This document shows, one piece after another, positions 23,893 to 33,428 of a stretch of DNA of 64,000 nt. Source of the stretch: Saccharobesus litoralis (GTDB taxonomy: Bacteria > Pseudomonadota > Gammaproteobacteria > Enterobacterales > Alteromonadaceae); the NCBI RefSeq assembly GCF_003063625.1, contig NZ_CP026604.1, positions 5,310,065 through 5,374,064 of the forward strand, in the 5' to 3' direction. Position 1 is the stretch's first letter; the number at the start of each line of letters is the position of its first letter. Made by a program: the position numbers and the translations under genes. Below the pieces are notes generated by a model. It was not told where the DNA came from and did no database searches. It saw only the letters and a program-made list of their open reading frames with translations.

Positions 23893-24115
23893 TATAGTCA
23901 AAGCGATCAGGTTTTAGGGGAAGCCGTCAAAGCTACCGCGTCCTGCTCACGCCCCTTACCTGCATCCATGCAGGCAAGCTTCGAGACCCCATGAGCATAT
24001 GCTCTATTATGTGATTGGGGCCGCCTAAATGGATTTAGGTGTTAGAACGACGCAGGAGCCAAAGTCGAGAGTAAGCGCTGACAATGAACCATAAGACCTG
24101 AGCGAGAAGACTATA
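23893..24115. mobile_element. Short terminal-inverted-repeat element, long copy (MITE-like)
   Basis: A 223-bp non-coding element begins TATAGTC and ends GACTATA, with wider imperfect inverted ends (about 20 of 27 bases match). A 129-bp shorter copy lies at 50105-50233, nearly identical where shared. Internally it holds three palindromes: CCTGCATCCATGCAGG, GAGCATATGCTC and CCTAAATGGATTTAGG. TA at both outer ends fits a TA target duplication of the IS630/Tc1 type, which is an inference. No transposase is present. It sits between the convergent SulP and beta-barrel genes. Confidence 0.85.
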
Positions 24116-24219
24116 ACACAAGCATTGAGCTGGTCTCTTACCTACAGCATTACGAGTATTACTCTCAAGCTAGATGTTGCCTAATCCGACTGCGCAGCAA
24201 GCTATTACAAAAATGTAAC

Positions 24220-25305
24220 TTATAATGACCATTTACATTCAAAAGCTAACTGAAATTGCGTCATGTTATTAGGATTCAATTTATCCATTTTAAGTTGAAT
24301 TTTATAGTCGCTAACTTGCCATTGCATTTTTGGCGCAGCATTTTCAACATCAAACAAAAATTGAAATTGACTCTGCATTAACTGCCATCCCATACCAACC
24401 AGCCAAAAGTCCATTCCTGCATAATGCTGCCATTCAGCTAACAATAAATAGTCATAAAACTGGTATTGAGACTGCACTCGGCTTTTACGCGGCAACGCAA
24501 AATGATAATCTTTATTCGTTTCTTTTCCCTTGTAAATAGGACGAAAAGAGCGAAACCCTTGGTTACTCACAAAGTTATTTTCTGTGTTAATTTCACCTTC
24601 GCTTAGAGCTAAAGAATCAATTGTAAACCGGCTCCATAGATCTCGAGTTTCAAGAAAAATGCGCCAATCTCGATTAACTTGCCAATCAAAATTCAAGTTA
24701 ACGCTGAATCCATTTCCTTCTGTATGCCAATCGTTTAAATAAGGACGCTTAAGAAAATTACTGTCTGTATAATGCTCAACAAAATTCGCTTGCCCTAAAA
24801 TTTGATTTTGTGCATTTGCGCTTACCTGCCCACTCAACCGCGAGTCGCGCAACTCGTTTACTTGCCAATAACCCAACTCTAAAAAAGTTGTTAAAAACTC
24901 TGTCACTTGCCATTGATAGCCAACCAGTAAACCATGACTACGCTGTTGATTAAGGCTGAGATCAAGCTCGTAGCTATCAGCATAATTCAGTGCCAAGTTA
25001 TTTTTATCCAAATAATAAACAATAGCCGTATCAGTATTAGTATCAAGCCAATAGTCGATACGCTGTCCCACACTTAATCGCCAATTGTGGTATTGCCAAA
25101 AGGCAAAAAAGCTATTTGCAGAAAAAGCCAAATCGGCGTCTTTACTGGGGACTTTATTCCAATCCTCTCGCACCATATTTTTAATCGGCAATATACTGCT
25201 ATAGGAATCGCTATCAAAACTAACACCGATTATATTTTTAGCGTTGACCGCGCTAGATAAACAGCCAATAAGCAAAAATAAAACGAACCCGTATATATCA
25301 CGCAT
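24220..25305 (-). CDS. Secreted beta-barrel-like protein of unknown function
   Basis: 361 residues with a signal peptide (about 1-22, ending SSAVNA). The mature part is a succession of short strands rich in Trp, Tyr and Phe with alternating polarity, ending in KWSL. This fits an outer-membrane barrel or surface protein, but I recognise no named family. It follows the large lipoprotein gene on the same strand, 70 bases downstream and behind an intrinsic terminator, so partial read-through co-expression is possible. Function unknown. Confidence 0.7.
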   Translation of the reverse strand: MRDIYGFVLFLLIGCLSSAVNAKNIIGVSFDSDSYSSILPIKNMVREDWNKVPSKDADLAFSANSFFAFWQYHNWRLSVGQRIDYWLDTNTDTAIVYYLDKNNLALNYADSYELDLSLNQQRSHGLLVGYQWQVTEFLTTFLELGYWQVNELRDSRLSGQVSANAQNQILGQANFVEHYTDSNFLKRPYLNDWHTEGNGFSVNLNFDWQVNRDWRIFLETRDLWSRFTIDSLALSEGEINTENNFVSNQGFRSFRPIYKGKETNKDYHFALPRKSRVQSQYQFYDYLLLAEWQHYAGMDFWLVGMGWQLMQSQFQFLFDVENAAPKMQWQVSDYKIQLKMDKLNPNNMTQFQLAFECKWSL

Positions 25306-25318
25306 AATTTCTACACAA

Positions 25319-25342
25319 AAACGCCAGCAAGCGCTGGCGTTT
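25319..25342 (-). terminator. Intrinsic terminator between lipoprotein and barrel genes
   Basis: A 10-bp stem AAACGCCAGC/GCTGGCGTTT (25319-25328 and 25333-25342) with loop AAGC is followed on the minus strand by a T-run. It lies after the large lipoprotein gene. Confidence 0.85.
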
Positions 25343-25375
25343 CACTCTAATGTTAAAAGAACGAGTCACCTAAAT

Positions 25376-28300
25376 TTATAAGGACTCTGTAGTATCATCC
25401 GAATAGATAACCATGACAGCCCCATTCTCGCGTTCCACAATTTTACCCACTTGAACAGGCGTTCCGTTATCGACGGTATAAGTCATTTTACCTAGCACTT
25501 TTTGGTTACCTTCCATACCAAAATCAGCAAACTCAACACTAACACCACTATCGTTCACCAAATGCAGCTTTTCATTGCCTTCAACTTCAAAATTGTTGCT
25601 ATCGGCTTTTAAGGTAAAACTGCGACGAGTTTCATCACCCAAGCGATAAGACATGTCTAAATCTAATACGCCTGCTTCAAATGCAGCGCGCTGACCAGAT
25701 AAAGTCAAATCAATATCATAATCGCCAAACGTAAAGCCTAAGCTAGCTAACGCAGAGAATTGCAGATAGTTATCTTCATTTTCTAGCGGCGTGTGGAAAT
25801 CAGGCTCAGTCACAATGCCTGAGAAGGTTTGGATAGAACCTGCAACTAATGTATTGATTTCAGCTGGATTAAATTCAACATTTATCAAGCCCTCACCATC
25901 CAAGTATACATATAAGTCGCCAATGGCTTGTAAGCGGGTTTTATGGAAATCCAAGGCGCTAGTAAATTGCGATACATCACGACCGAAATAATAATGGCCT
26001 AGCGTATTCTCAATAGCTCGCGAGCTATCTTCGCCAAAAGAAACAGATGAAAAAAAGTAATTATCAAAATCGACTACATTACCATTCATATCTATAACTT
26101 GTCCTTGCTCATTGACATGCCCTCCATAAACTGTGGCGGCTTCCCATTTATCTATTTGACCATTTTCAAACTCATCAACAGGTACAATATAATAAACTTC
26201 TGAAAAGCTATGCTCACTGCCGTCGTCATACCTATCATTTGAAGTTCTTTCAAAGGTATACGTTTTGGCATTAAGCGTTGGATGTTGCTCAGTAAACATG
26301 ATTAAACGGTTGGCCGTTTCCTGCCCCCATTCAAATTCGATCAGTTCGTTATATTCATAGCTAGATTGATCGCCGGTACCCGCTGCAAATGTCCGGGTAA
26401 CCTTTCGTCCATTAACATATTCAGCAGTGACTTGGTTTGCATCATCTGCTACCGTCATGGTCACAGCGTTTTCAACAATAGGTTTAACTACAACGGCATC
26501 TAATTTAACACTTGAACCCGACTTTAGTGCTAGATAGTCGTCTCTGGTAAATTTAACCACCGCGTCCCCCTTGTCTTTAATCGACCACACCCCTGAGCTA
26601 AAACTGAAAACATTGGTTTCTTCAAAACCAGAAAATAACTCAACACCTGATGTTACACGCAAAGGCGATGTATCATATGGCAAATTAGGCAACACTCTTT
26701 CTCGTTGATGAATATAATTAAAGTCACTCGGTTCAAACGAGGTAAATAGCGGTAAATCAGCTTTTTTAACCAAATTACCTTCGTTGTTTATTAATCGTCC
26801 TTGTTCGTTAAAGCTCCCTGATTCTGCCAACCTAAGCTCAAAATAATCAGTAACCAAATCAGAATCGACATCAATCGGTGTCAACCAAGTACTTACCACT
26901 TCACAAATATCTGACGACGCCGCCATAGCGGGTGCATCAAAAACAGCGGAACAATTTTCATGCGTATAGATAATTTCGGGATAATCTAACCCTACGTCCG
27001 ACGTGCTTGACGCCATAAAACCATCATTAAATGGTTCATTGTCACCTTCGGTAATTGCACTGTATTCATAACGCCAATTGCCTTGTGCACCACCTAAGGT
27101 AAAGTTTTCACTATACGTGCTCACCCCTTCCACAAGGTCATAGGCATTGTTTTCGATTATCGTTAATTGATTGCCATTATCAGAAACGGTAACAGTTAAA
27201 AACTCAGGTAAAAGCTCACCGACTAATGTGCCATTATATTCAGGTACTGTATGCCCTGACGCATTTGCCATTTGTACAACAAGCGTCGCATTGATCTCAT
27301 CACCACTGCCAGAACCAAAAGCACCGCTCAATGAGGCTAATTGAGGTAACGGGAAATACGAACGTTCTAAAGCCCTTCCATAGCCAGCCCACCCAGTATA
27401 GTAATCCCTAATTTCGCTCAGCTCTACTGTAGCTAAATTAATAGTCAAATCACCGTTAAAATATAGAGGGTTAGTCACTTCCGTTGATTGAACTTGCGCA
27501 ATTTCAACGTCTAAGCTGAGCTTGCCACCTGTTGGTGCCGCTTGAATGAGATCAAGTTCTAAATCTTCACGAGTTGTCGGTAAATCCCAGTTAAGTTGCG
27601 CCTTACTACCATTCGCAATTTTTAAACTAACATCAGCGCCAGTAATTTCTCCCGATAAATTAAAGGCGATACTCATATTGTCATCAGCAATATCAATAGA
27701 TGCTGCCAATTTAACAACTTGGCCATCTGTTGAGGTCGCGTTCACCTCAAATAAAGTATCAGTCTCGCTATAACTCACCGTACCACTAAAGCCTGCAGGC
27801 AAGTTTAGTGTTTCATTAGCTATGGGGAGTGATTTAGTTCCCGCCTCAACAGCAAGGCCAATATTATTTAACTCATCAACCACGGCAGTTAACAATGTCA
27901 GTGGATCGCTACCGTCCGCTTTAGTCTCTAGCAACAGAGCTGCGTCATCCACTAAATTACCAAAACCTTCAATGTTATTAACTAACTCTGTATGCTCGAC
28001 ACTAAAAGTTTCATTGCCTAAACTATCTGTATCTGTTGGTAACCCCAGTAAATTAGCAAACACTCGAACGTCTTCTACCATGGCTTTGGCATATTCAACA
28101 GGCGTTAATGTAACAGGTTCACTATCTTGTTTGGGCTGAACAAAACCATCACTATCAGCCTCTTTTTTCGCATCGATTTTATCTTTTTCTAAGTTAACAA
28201 CTTCATTACCTAAGGTACCGTTATCAACCAAGGATTTATCAAGTGAATCATCACCTTGAATGTCGACAGAAACTTTTTGTGCCGTTTCTTGAGCAGCACT

Positions 28301-29155
28301 AAAGACATCCGTTAAAGCTAACTCAAACCCAGGTTCCGCGTCATCTTGCTCAACCAAAATAGCACCGCCGTTAGCAACTAAGTCATCAACGATCGTTTTC
28401 ATTTTAGTGCTTAGAATATCAGTCGCGTCAGCTTCACCTTTAAATATAGCTGATGCAATCCCCGCGTTAATCAAGCCGTAACGTAATTCATCGACATTAT
28501 CTTCTTTAGATGTTTCTTCTGCGCTCTCAACGGCCGTAGGTTCTAAAGTGGTAATATCACCCTTAATATCAAAAGCTTTGGCAATTATATTTGATTGTTC
28601 TGCAATGGTTTGTTTACTGATCTGCCCTTGCTTTTCTACGAGTGCTGTTGCCATATGGGTAAGTACTGAAAGGTTTACAGTTACTTCGGCATTTTCCTCT
28701 ACCGAAGTAATGGCAGACAAACTAAAGTTAGGGTTAGTTGATGTTAAATTGAGTTTTGCACCATAGGGCGTTGCACCACAACCCAATGGCGCGTCACATA
28801 GCATAGTTGTTGGGCTGTTAACATCTGTGCTCACTATCGCTTCAACTTTAACGGGTCCCTCATAATTTAATACCGTGATCTTATATTTGCCTTTATCATC
28901 GGTCTTTAATATCGAATCTGCACTTAAATCCGCATCAGTCAGTAATACCGGTGTGCCATCAACATATTTATAAGCTTTTAATTGAGCATTAGCTAAGGTG
29001 CCTTTCGTTGTTTTGCCCACTAAAGTAACTTTAGCTGGCGTGGTAGTTGGCCCGCCTGTTCCGTTATCAGTGCCTGAATCAGAATCTCCACCGCCACCAC
29101 AGGCAACTAATGTAGAAGAAATCGCTAGCGCTAATATAGACTTATTTAAATTCAT
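25376..29155 (-). CDS. Large secreted lipoprotein, function unknown
   Basis: 1259 residues from the ATG at 29153-29155, chosen because AAAGGGA lies 8 bases upstream and MNLNKSILALAISSTLVACG then forms a standard lipoprotein signal. The upstream ATG at 29176 adds seven residues. The predicted acylated Cys is residue 19, followed by a Gly/Asp/Thr-rich linker. An N-terminal carboxypeptidase-like or transthyretin-like fold (about 40-130) is suggested by GKYKITVLNYEGPVKV. The rest is acidic and beta-rich, with a repeated sequence style (NEQGRLINNEGNLV and NEQGQVIDMNGNVV). No enzymatic motif is seen. Probably outer-membrane anchored and surface exposed. Confidence 0.8.
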   Translation of the reverse strand: MNLNKSILALAISSTLVACGGGGDSDSGTDNGTGGPTTTPAKVTLVGKTTKGTLANAQLKAYKYVDGTPVLLTDADLSADSILKTDDKGKYKITVLNYEGPVKVEAIVSTDVNSPTTMLCDAPLGCGATPYGAKLNLTSTNPNFSLSAITSVEENAEVTVNLSVLTHMATALVEKQGQISKQTIAEQSNIIAKAFDIKGDITTLEPTAVESAEETSKEDNVDELRYGLINAGIASAIFKGEADATDILSTKMKTIVDDLVANGGAILVEQDDAEPGFELALTDVFSAAQETAQKVSVDIQGDDSLDKSLVDNGTLGNEVVNLEKDKIDAKKEADSDGFVQPKQDSEPVTLTPVEYAKAMVEDVRVFANLLGLPTDTDSLGNETFSVEHTELVNNIEGFGNLVDDAALLLETKADGSDPLTLLTAVVDELNNIGLAVEAGTKSLPIANETLNLPAGFSGTVSYSETDTLFEVNATSTDGQVVKLAASIDIADDNMSIAFNLSGEITGADVSLKIANGSKAQLNWDLPTTREDLELDLIQAAPTGGKLSLDVEIAQVQSTEVTNPLYFNGDLTINLATVELSEIRDYYTGWAGYGRALERSYFPLPQLASLSGAFGSGSGDEINATLVVQMANASGHTVPEYNGTLVGELLPEFLTVTVSDNGNQLTIIENNAYDLVEGVSTYSENFTLGGAQGNWRYEYSAITEGDNEPFNDGFMASSTSDVGLDYPEIIYTHENCSAVFDAPAMAASSDICEVVSTWLTPIDVDSDLVTDYFELRLAESGSFNEQGRLINNEGNLVKKADLPLFTSFEPSDFNYIHQRERVLPNLPYDTSPLRVTSGVELFSGFEETNVFSFSSGVWSIKDKGDAVVKFTRDDYLALKSGSSVKLDAVVVKPIVENAVTMTVADDANQVTAEYVNGRKVTRTFAAGTGDQSSYEYNELIEFEWGQETANRLIMFTEQHPTLNAKTYTFERTSNDRYDDGSEHSFSEVYYIVPVDEFENGQIDKWEAATVYGGHVNEQGQVIDMNGNVVDFDNYFFSSVSFGEDSSRAIENTLGHYYFGRDVSQFTSALDFHKTRLQAIGDLYVYLDGEGLINVEFNPAEINTLVAGSIQTFSGIVTEPDFHTPLENEDNYLQFSALASLGFTFGDYDIDLTLSGQRAAFEAGVLDLDMSYRLGDETRRSFTLKADSNNFEVEGNEKLHLVNDSGVSVEFADFGMEGNQKVLGKMTYTVDNGTPVQVGKIVERENGAVMVIYSDDTTESL

Positions 29156-29454
29156 AAATATTCCCTTTAATCTCAATCAATTATCAAAAAAATGTTTAAA
29201 AATGAATGGTAAGCATTTACAAGATCATGACTAGCCCATGCTCTAAAGTAAGACTAATAAAAACAACAAAAAAAAATTTAGATAGGTAACAATGATGGGC
29301 TATTCAAGCAAGCGTCCATTAAATTAAAGCTATCCATACTTAAAAACCAAGCTAGGCAAAGAAAATGCGTTCTTTATCAAGACATTACATTAGTATGCAA
29401 AAATCTGAAAGATCAAAACACTATTAGTGCGAAACTTTAGGCTATCGTAAAAAA

Positions 29455-30153
29455 CTAAAGTTTGTGAGCAAGTCGACTCATGGCTCTAGTCGGGTAGTTC
29501 GTAAACACACCGTCTACTCCCAGTTTTGCCATACTCTCAATATCATCTAGCTCATTAGCGGTATAAACCAAGACTTTGAGTCCTCGTTGATGAGCGTCAT
29601 CAACCATAGCTTGATTTATAAAGTCGATGTCACAATTCACTGAGAATGCCTGTAACTCTTGAGCAAAATGCGCGTAATGCAAAGGAATACATGAGGTTAA
29701 TGCACCAATCAACGTTTGTGGGCGTTGTTGTTTTGCTGCATGCAAAATATGGTGGTTGAATGAAGAAAGAATAAGTTGTTGATCACTAAAGCCTAAGCTT
29801 TGCACAGCATAATCCATTTCAGCTAAAACTAAGCGCTCTGTTAGCCAAGATTTAACCTCAATATTGACCATACAACGGCCTTTTACACAGGTTAACACTT
29901 CACGCAGGGTGGGTATTTTTTCACCAAGCCCAGCATCCAAGCTCCGTAGGTGGGCAAAGCTATGTTGATGAATAATACCCTGACCATTAGTGGTCGAGTT
30001 TAACCATCGGTTGTGAATGACAATTAATTGCCCGTCACATTCATGGACATCGATCTCTATGCCATCACATTGCATATCCATGGCTAACGAAATCGCTTTT
30101 AACGTATTTTCGGGGGCATGACCACTAGCCCCTCGATGAGCAAATATCCACAT
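29455..30153 (-). CDS. Glycerophosphodiester phosphodiesterase
   Basis: 232 residues from the ATG at 30151-30153 (MWIFAHRGASGHAPENT). It hydrolyses glycerophosphodiesters to glycerol 3-phosphate and an alcohol. The HRG motif, the Glu of PENT, and GIEIDVHECDGQLIVIHN with its metal-binding Glu/Asp and His are present. The frame stays open 52 codons further upstream, but that extension runs through a palindromic element and is not family-like. No signal peptide, so a cytoplasmic UgpQ-like enzyme is expected. Confidence 0.88.
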   Translation of the reverse strand: MWIFAHRGASGHAPENTLKAISLAMDMQCDGIEIDVHECDGQLIVIHNRWLNSTTNGQGIIHQHSFAHLRSLDAGLGEKIPTLREVLTCVKGRCMVNIEVKSWLTERLVLAEMDYAVQSLGFSDQQLILSSFNHHILHAAKQQRPQTLIGALTSCIPLHYAHFAQELQAFSVNCDIDFINQAMVDDAHQRGLKVLVYTANELDDIESMAKLGVDGVFTNYPTRAMSRLAHKL

Positions 30154-30183
30154 ATTTAACCTCAACACTAGATAATAAATCCG

Positions 30184-30352
30184 TTTCTGGAGGCTCTTTG
30201 AACCAAGCTCTTGTAAAAAATTGGGCGTTAAGTTTACTTGCAATAGGCTAGCTATTGACGCGTAAACTTGCCTTGCCCTCCATGGATGGAGGGTAAGGAG
30301 ATAATGCATGGAGCAATTATCTTTGTTCTTGGCCCAAATTTCTCTCCAGAAA
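30184..30352. repeat. Palindromic element bounded by TTTCTGGAG inverted ends
   Basis: TTTCTGGAG (30184-30192) and its complement CTCCAGAAA (30344-30352) bound a 169-bp stretch. Inside are AAGTTTAC/GTAAACTT enclosing CAATAG/CTATTG, and the perfect hairpin CCCTCCATGGATGGAGGG (30276-30293). The build resembles the palindromes of the element at 23893, but the sequence differs and only one copy is in the window. It lies between the exporter and phosphodiesterase genes. Confidence 0.55.
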
Positions 30353-30451
30353 TATAAAATAACTATTGTTAATTATAAAAACTCGTTAACTAACTGAAAC
30401 TAATGCTAAAAAATTAAAATGTTCGCAATTCTTAACCAGAGTTGAGGTTAA

Positions 30452-31324
30452 TTAACTCTGTTTGCGCCCTAGGGATAAGGTTTCCATAATGGCTGCAGAT
30501 AACACTATCAAACCACCTACAACGGTTTGTACATTAGGCATTTCATGCAAAATCAATAATGCCAGTATAGCGCCATATACAGGTGATAAACAGGCAATTA
30601 AACTCATGCTCTTGGCCTGCAACGTTCTAAGACCTGAAACAATAAGCACGTGCGGTAAAGCAGTAAATGCGGTTCCCAATAATAAAAACAACAACAATGT
30701 AGAAATAGAGATTTGATGAAACGCATCATACCCCCAAGGCATTAGCAAGATGGCAATCACCAATGCCTGAATACTCATGTTTTTTGTCGCTGAATAGTGA
30801 GTAAACGCATATTTATTAAGAATATTACGTAATGTAAAAAACACCGCTGACAATACCCCTAACAAAATACCAAGGGTGTACTGACTCTCAAGGCTAAATT
30901 CCGGAACCATTAACAGCACACCCGTAAAAACAAATACCGCTAAAACAATATCTTTTAACGCGGGCATGCGCTTATCAAGCAAGGGTTCCAAAAATACGGT
31001 GAGCACGGGAAAGGTATACAAAGCGATCATGCCAACGGCAACGGTCGAATATTGCATTGCGTAAAAATAAGTCACCCAATGCGATGCCATTAAAACACCA
31101 AGCAAAAAACCTACTGCATAATCTCTATGGTTTAATAGCCTAAGCTTGTTTCCTTTTAGCTTAACCACCAAAACTAATAGCAAACAAGCTATAACGGCAC
31201 GACCGGCTGATATAGCGGTTGCATTCATTGGTATCAATTTGCTGAAAAGAGCCGTACCAGCAAGTAATAATACGGCTAAATGGGTTTGGAGTAGGGCTAC
31301 TTTGTGGTTAGGTTGCACGTTCAC
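30452..31324 (-). CDS. EamA/DMT-family transporter
   Basis: 290 residues with ten predicted membrane segments in two five-helix repeats, the EamA arrangement (for example GVLMASHWVTYFYAMQYSTV in the first half). These inner-membrane carriers export or import amino acids and other small metabolites; the substrate cannot be told. It lies between psd and the phosphodiesterase on the same strand, 33 bases after psd ends upstream. Confidence 0.88.
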   Translation of the reverse strand: MNVQPNHKVALLQTHLAVLLLAGTALFSKLIPMNATAISAGRAVIACLLLVLVVKLKGNKLRLLNHRDYAVGFLLGVLMASHWVTYFYAMQYSTVAVGMIALYTFPVLTVFLEPLLDKRMPALKDIVLAVFVFTGVLLMVPEFSLESQYTLGILLGVLSAVFFTLRNILNKYAFTHYSATKNMSIQALVIAILLMPWGYDAFHQISISTLLLFLLLGTAFTALPHVLIVSGLRTLQAKSMSLIACLSPVYGAILALLILHEMPNVQTVVGGLIVLSAAIMETLSLGRKQS

Positions 31325-31357
31325 CTTGTCATACTATTAACAGTAACAAACAAAAAA

Positions 31358-32254
31358 TTAGGCATTTTCTGTAAGGCTACCAATACGAGCTCCCATGCGG
31401 ACAACGGATTCTGCTTGGTAATTTTCGTCAAATGCCACAGCATTTTTCGGCATTAGCATAATCACAGTCGACCCTAGTTTAAACAAGCCCATCTCTTGTC
31501 CTTTATCTAACGTGATAGCCTTATCGCCTTTGTAATGCCAAGTAAAAGTATTTTTACCGGTCGGCGGTGTTACCTGCCCTGCCCATACGGTTTCAATTGC
31601 CGCAACAATCGTTGCACCAACCAATACCATAACCATTTCACCAAAAGCCGTATCAAAATGACAAACTAGGCGCTCGTTGCGGGCAAATAAACCTGGTACA
31701 TGGCGCGTAGTGGCTGGGTTAACCGAAAATAATTTACCTGGCACATAGGTCATTTTAGTTAATGTTCCTGTGACTGGCATATGAATACGATGATAATCAC
31801 GCGGTGACAAATAAATAGTGGTAAATTTTCCGCCTTCAAAAGGTTCGGCTAATAGCGGATCGCCACCTAGCAAGGTTGCCACACTATAATTATGGCCTTT
31901 TGCTTGCACTATGGTGCCCGACTCAACATCACCTTGCTGACTAACCGCACCATCAACAGGACTAACAAAGCTTTTAGGGTCCAGATCTAAAGGGCGCGCT
32001 TCCGCCTTTAACGTGCGCGTAAAGAAGTCGTTAAAACTTTTATAAGCGGTAAACTCGCCCCGCTCAGCTTCTTCTAATGTGATGCCAAATGAACTGGCAA
32101 AGGTATTAATAAAAGTTTGACTAATAAAACGATTATTTGATGCGGCTAACCAGCCAACCAAGCGTGATAAACCATGCTGGGGGAAACAATACTGCAACGC
32201 GACCTTAAATTTTTCAGCAGACACCGGAAAACTTTCCTTCTTCATTATTATCAA
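31358..32254 (-). CDS. psd: Phosphatidylserine decarboxylase
   Basis: 298 residues. It makes phosphatidylethanolamine from phosphatidylserine at the inner membrane. The self-cleavage site FKLGST gives Gly261-Ser262, where Ser262 becomes the pyruvoyl group. YLSPRDYHRIHMP and LFARNERLVCHFDT match E. coli Psd. It lies 16 bases after rsgA on the same strand, the neighbourhood of E. coli (orn divergent from rsgA-psd). A second start codon at 32245 is possible. Confidence 0.97.
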   Translation of the reverse strand: MIIMKKESFPVSAEKFKVALQYCFPQHGLSRLVGWLAASNNRFISQTFINTFASSFGITLEEAERGEFTAYKSFNDFFTRTLKAEARPLDLDPKSFVSPVDGAVSQQGDVESGTIVQAKGHNYSVATLLGGDPLLAEPFEGGKFTTIYLSPRDYHRIHMPVTGTLTKMTYVPGKLFSVNPATTRHVPGLFARNERLVCHFDTAFGEMVMVLVGATIVAAIETVWAGQVTPPTGKNTFTWHYKGDKAITLDKGQEMGLFKLGSTVIMLMPKNAVAFDENYQAESVVRMGARIGSLTENA

Positions 32255-32270
32255 TAATTACCCGAAACCG

Positions 32271-33296
32271 CTAAAATCGGTTGGGCTTATCTTCTTGATT
32301 TGATTCTATAATTTTAAAATAATGCGCTAAGCGTGAAGGCAAAATATGCCCCGACTCAACGGCAGCTATAATACCGCACTTTGGCGTATTTTGATGCGAG
32401 CAATCTCGAAATTTACAAGTTTTATACTGCGAAAACTCGATAAAACCATCAAAAATCTCCTCTTGACTTAAATGCCACAAAGAAAATTCGCGTACCCCAG
32501 GCGAGTCAATTAAATACCCTCCACAAGGTAAATTGTATAAACGAGACACGGTTGTCGTATGCTGACCCAAGCCAGACACATCCGACACTTCATTGACCTG
32601 TGTTTGCACATCAGGCAGCAAATAATTAACCAAAGAAGATTTACCGACCCCAGATTGCCCAACAACAATAGAAACATTGTCTGCCAGCATAGTGTTAAAC
32701 TTATCTAAACCTATGCTTTGTTTAACACTCACTAAATGAACGTCATAACCCAAGTTTTCATAATAAGCCATGGTTTTATGCAGCTCGTTTAACTCGTCAT
32801 CCGAGAGCAGTTCGACTTTATTAATAGCAATCACAGGTCTGGCTCCCATATTTTCGACCGCCACCAAATAACGATCTAAAATTTGCAGGGACAGTTCAGG
32901 TTTAATAGCCGAAACAATCACGACTTGGTCAATATTGGCTGCTACCGGTTTTAGGCCATCATAAAAGTCCGGCCGACTCAAAACGGTAGATCTCGGCTGC
33001 ACAGCCTCAATAACCCCGTCTTTATCAGACTGGCTTTCTTCTGCTGGACGCCATACTACCTTATCGCCAGATACTAAAGAATCAATCGTTCGACGAATAT
33101 CACACCGTTTGATAACACCAGAGCTGTCTTGAATATCCGCGTGCTGACCAAACCGACTGACCACAATACCAGCCTCGGTTGCACCCAGCGCCGAGTCATC
33201 TAATTGATTTGTTTCCGCCTTTTTCTCAAGTTTTCGACTATGATTAGCTTTAAGGCGTCTTATTTGTTGTTGGTTGAGCTTTTTTTTCTTTGCCAC
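32271..33296 (-). CDS. rsgA: Small ribosomal subunit biogenesis GTPase RsgA
   Basis: 341 residues. An OB-fold (about 40-105) is followed by a circularly permuted GTPase: the G4 NKVE (159-162) comes before Walker A GQSGVGKS (213-220). A zinc motif follows, with two Cys in CKFRDCSH and one in PKCG. A lysine-rich start (MAKKKKLNQQQIRRLKANH) fits rRNA binding. It promotes late 30S maturation. Divergent from orn, upstream of psd. Confidence 0.98.
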   Translation of the reverse strand: MAKKKKLNQQQIRRLKANHSRKLEKKAETNQLDDSALGATEAGIVVSRFGQHADIQDSSGVIKRCDIRRTIDSLVSGDKVVWRPAEESQSDKDGVIEAVQPRSTVLSRPDFYDGLKPVAANIDQVVIVSAIKPELSLQILDRYLVAVENMGARPVIAINKVELLSDDELNELHKTMAYYENLGYDVHLVSVKQSIGLDKFNTMLADNVSIVVGQSGVGKSSLVNYLLPDVQTQVNEVSDVSGLGQHTTTVSRLYNLPCGGYLIDSPGVREFSLWHLSQEEIFDGFIEFSQYKTCKFRDCSHQNTPKCGIIAAVESGHILPSRLAHYFKIIESNQEDKPNRF

Positions 33297-33428
33297 TATA
33301 CGATTTTTAATAAATAATTTAAGATGTTATAAACTGATGAAAGCAAACATAGCTTGCTTGTTCTCCTTATATCTTACAGTGACTTTTTGTAATGTTAAGG
33401 ACGGATTGCCGTATAAGGTCTCACATAT

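Noticed and set aside
30154-30309. 52-codon N-terminal extension of the phosphodiesterase
   Set aside because: It runs through the palindromic element at 30184-30352. Family members begin at MWIFAHRG or similar.
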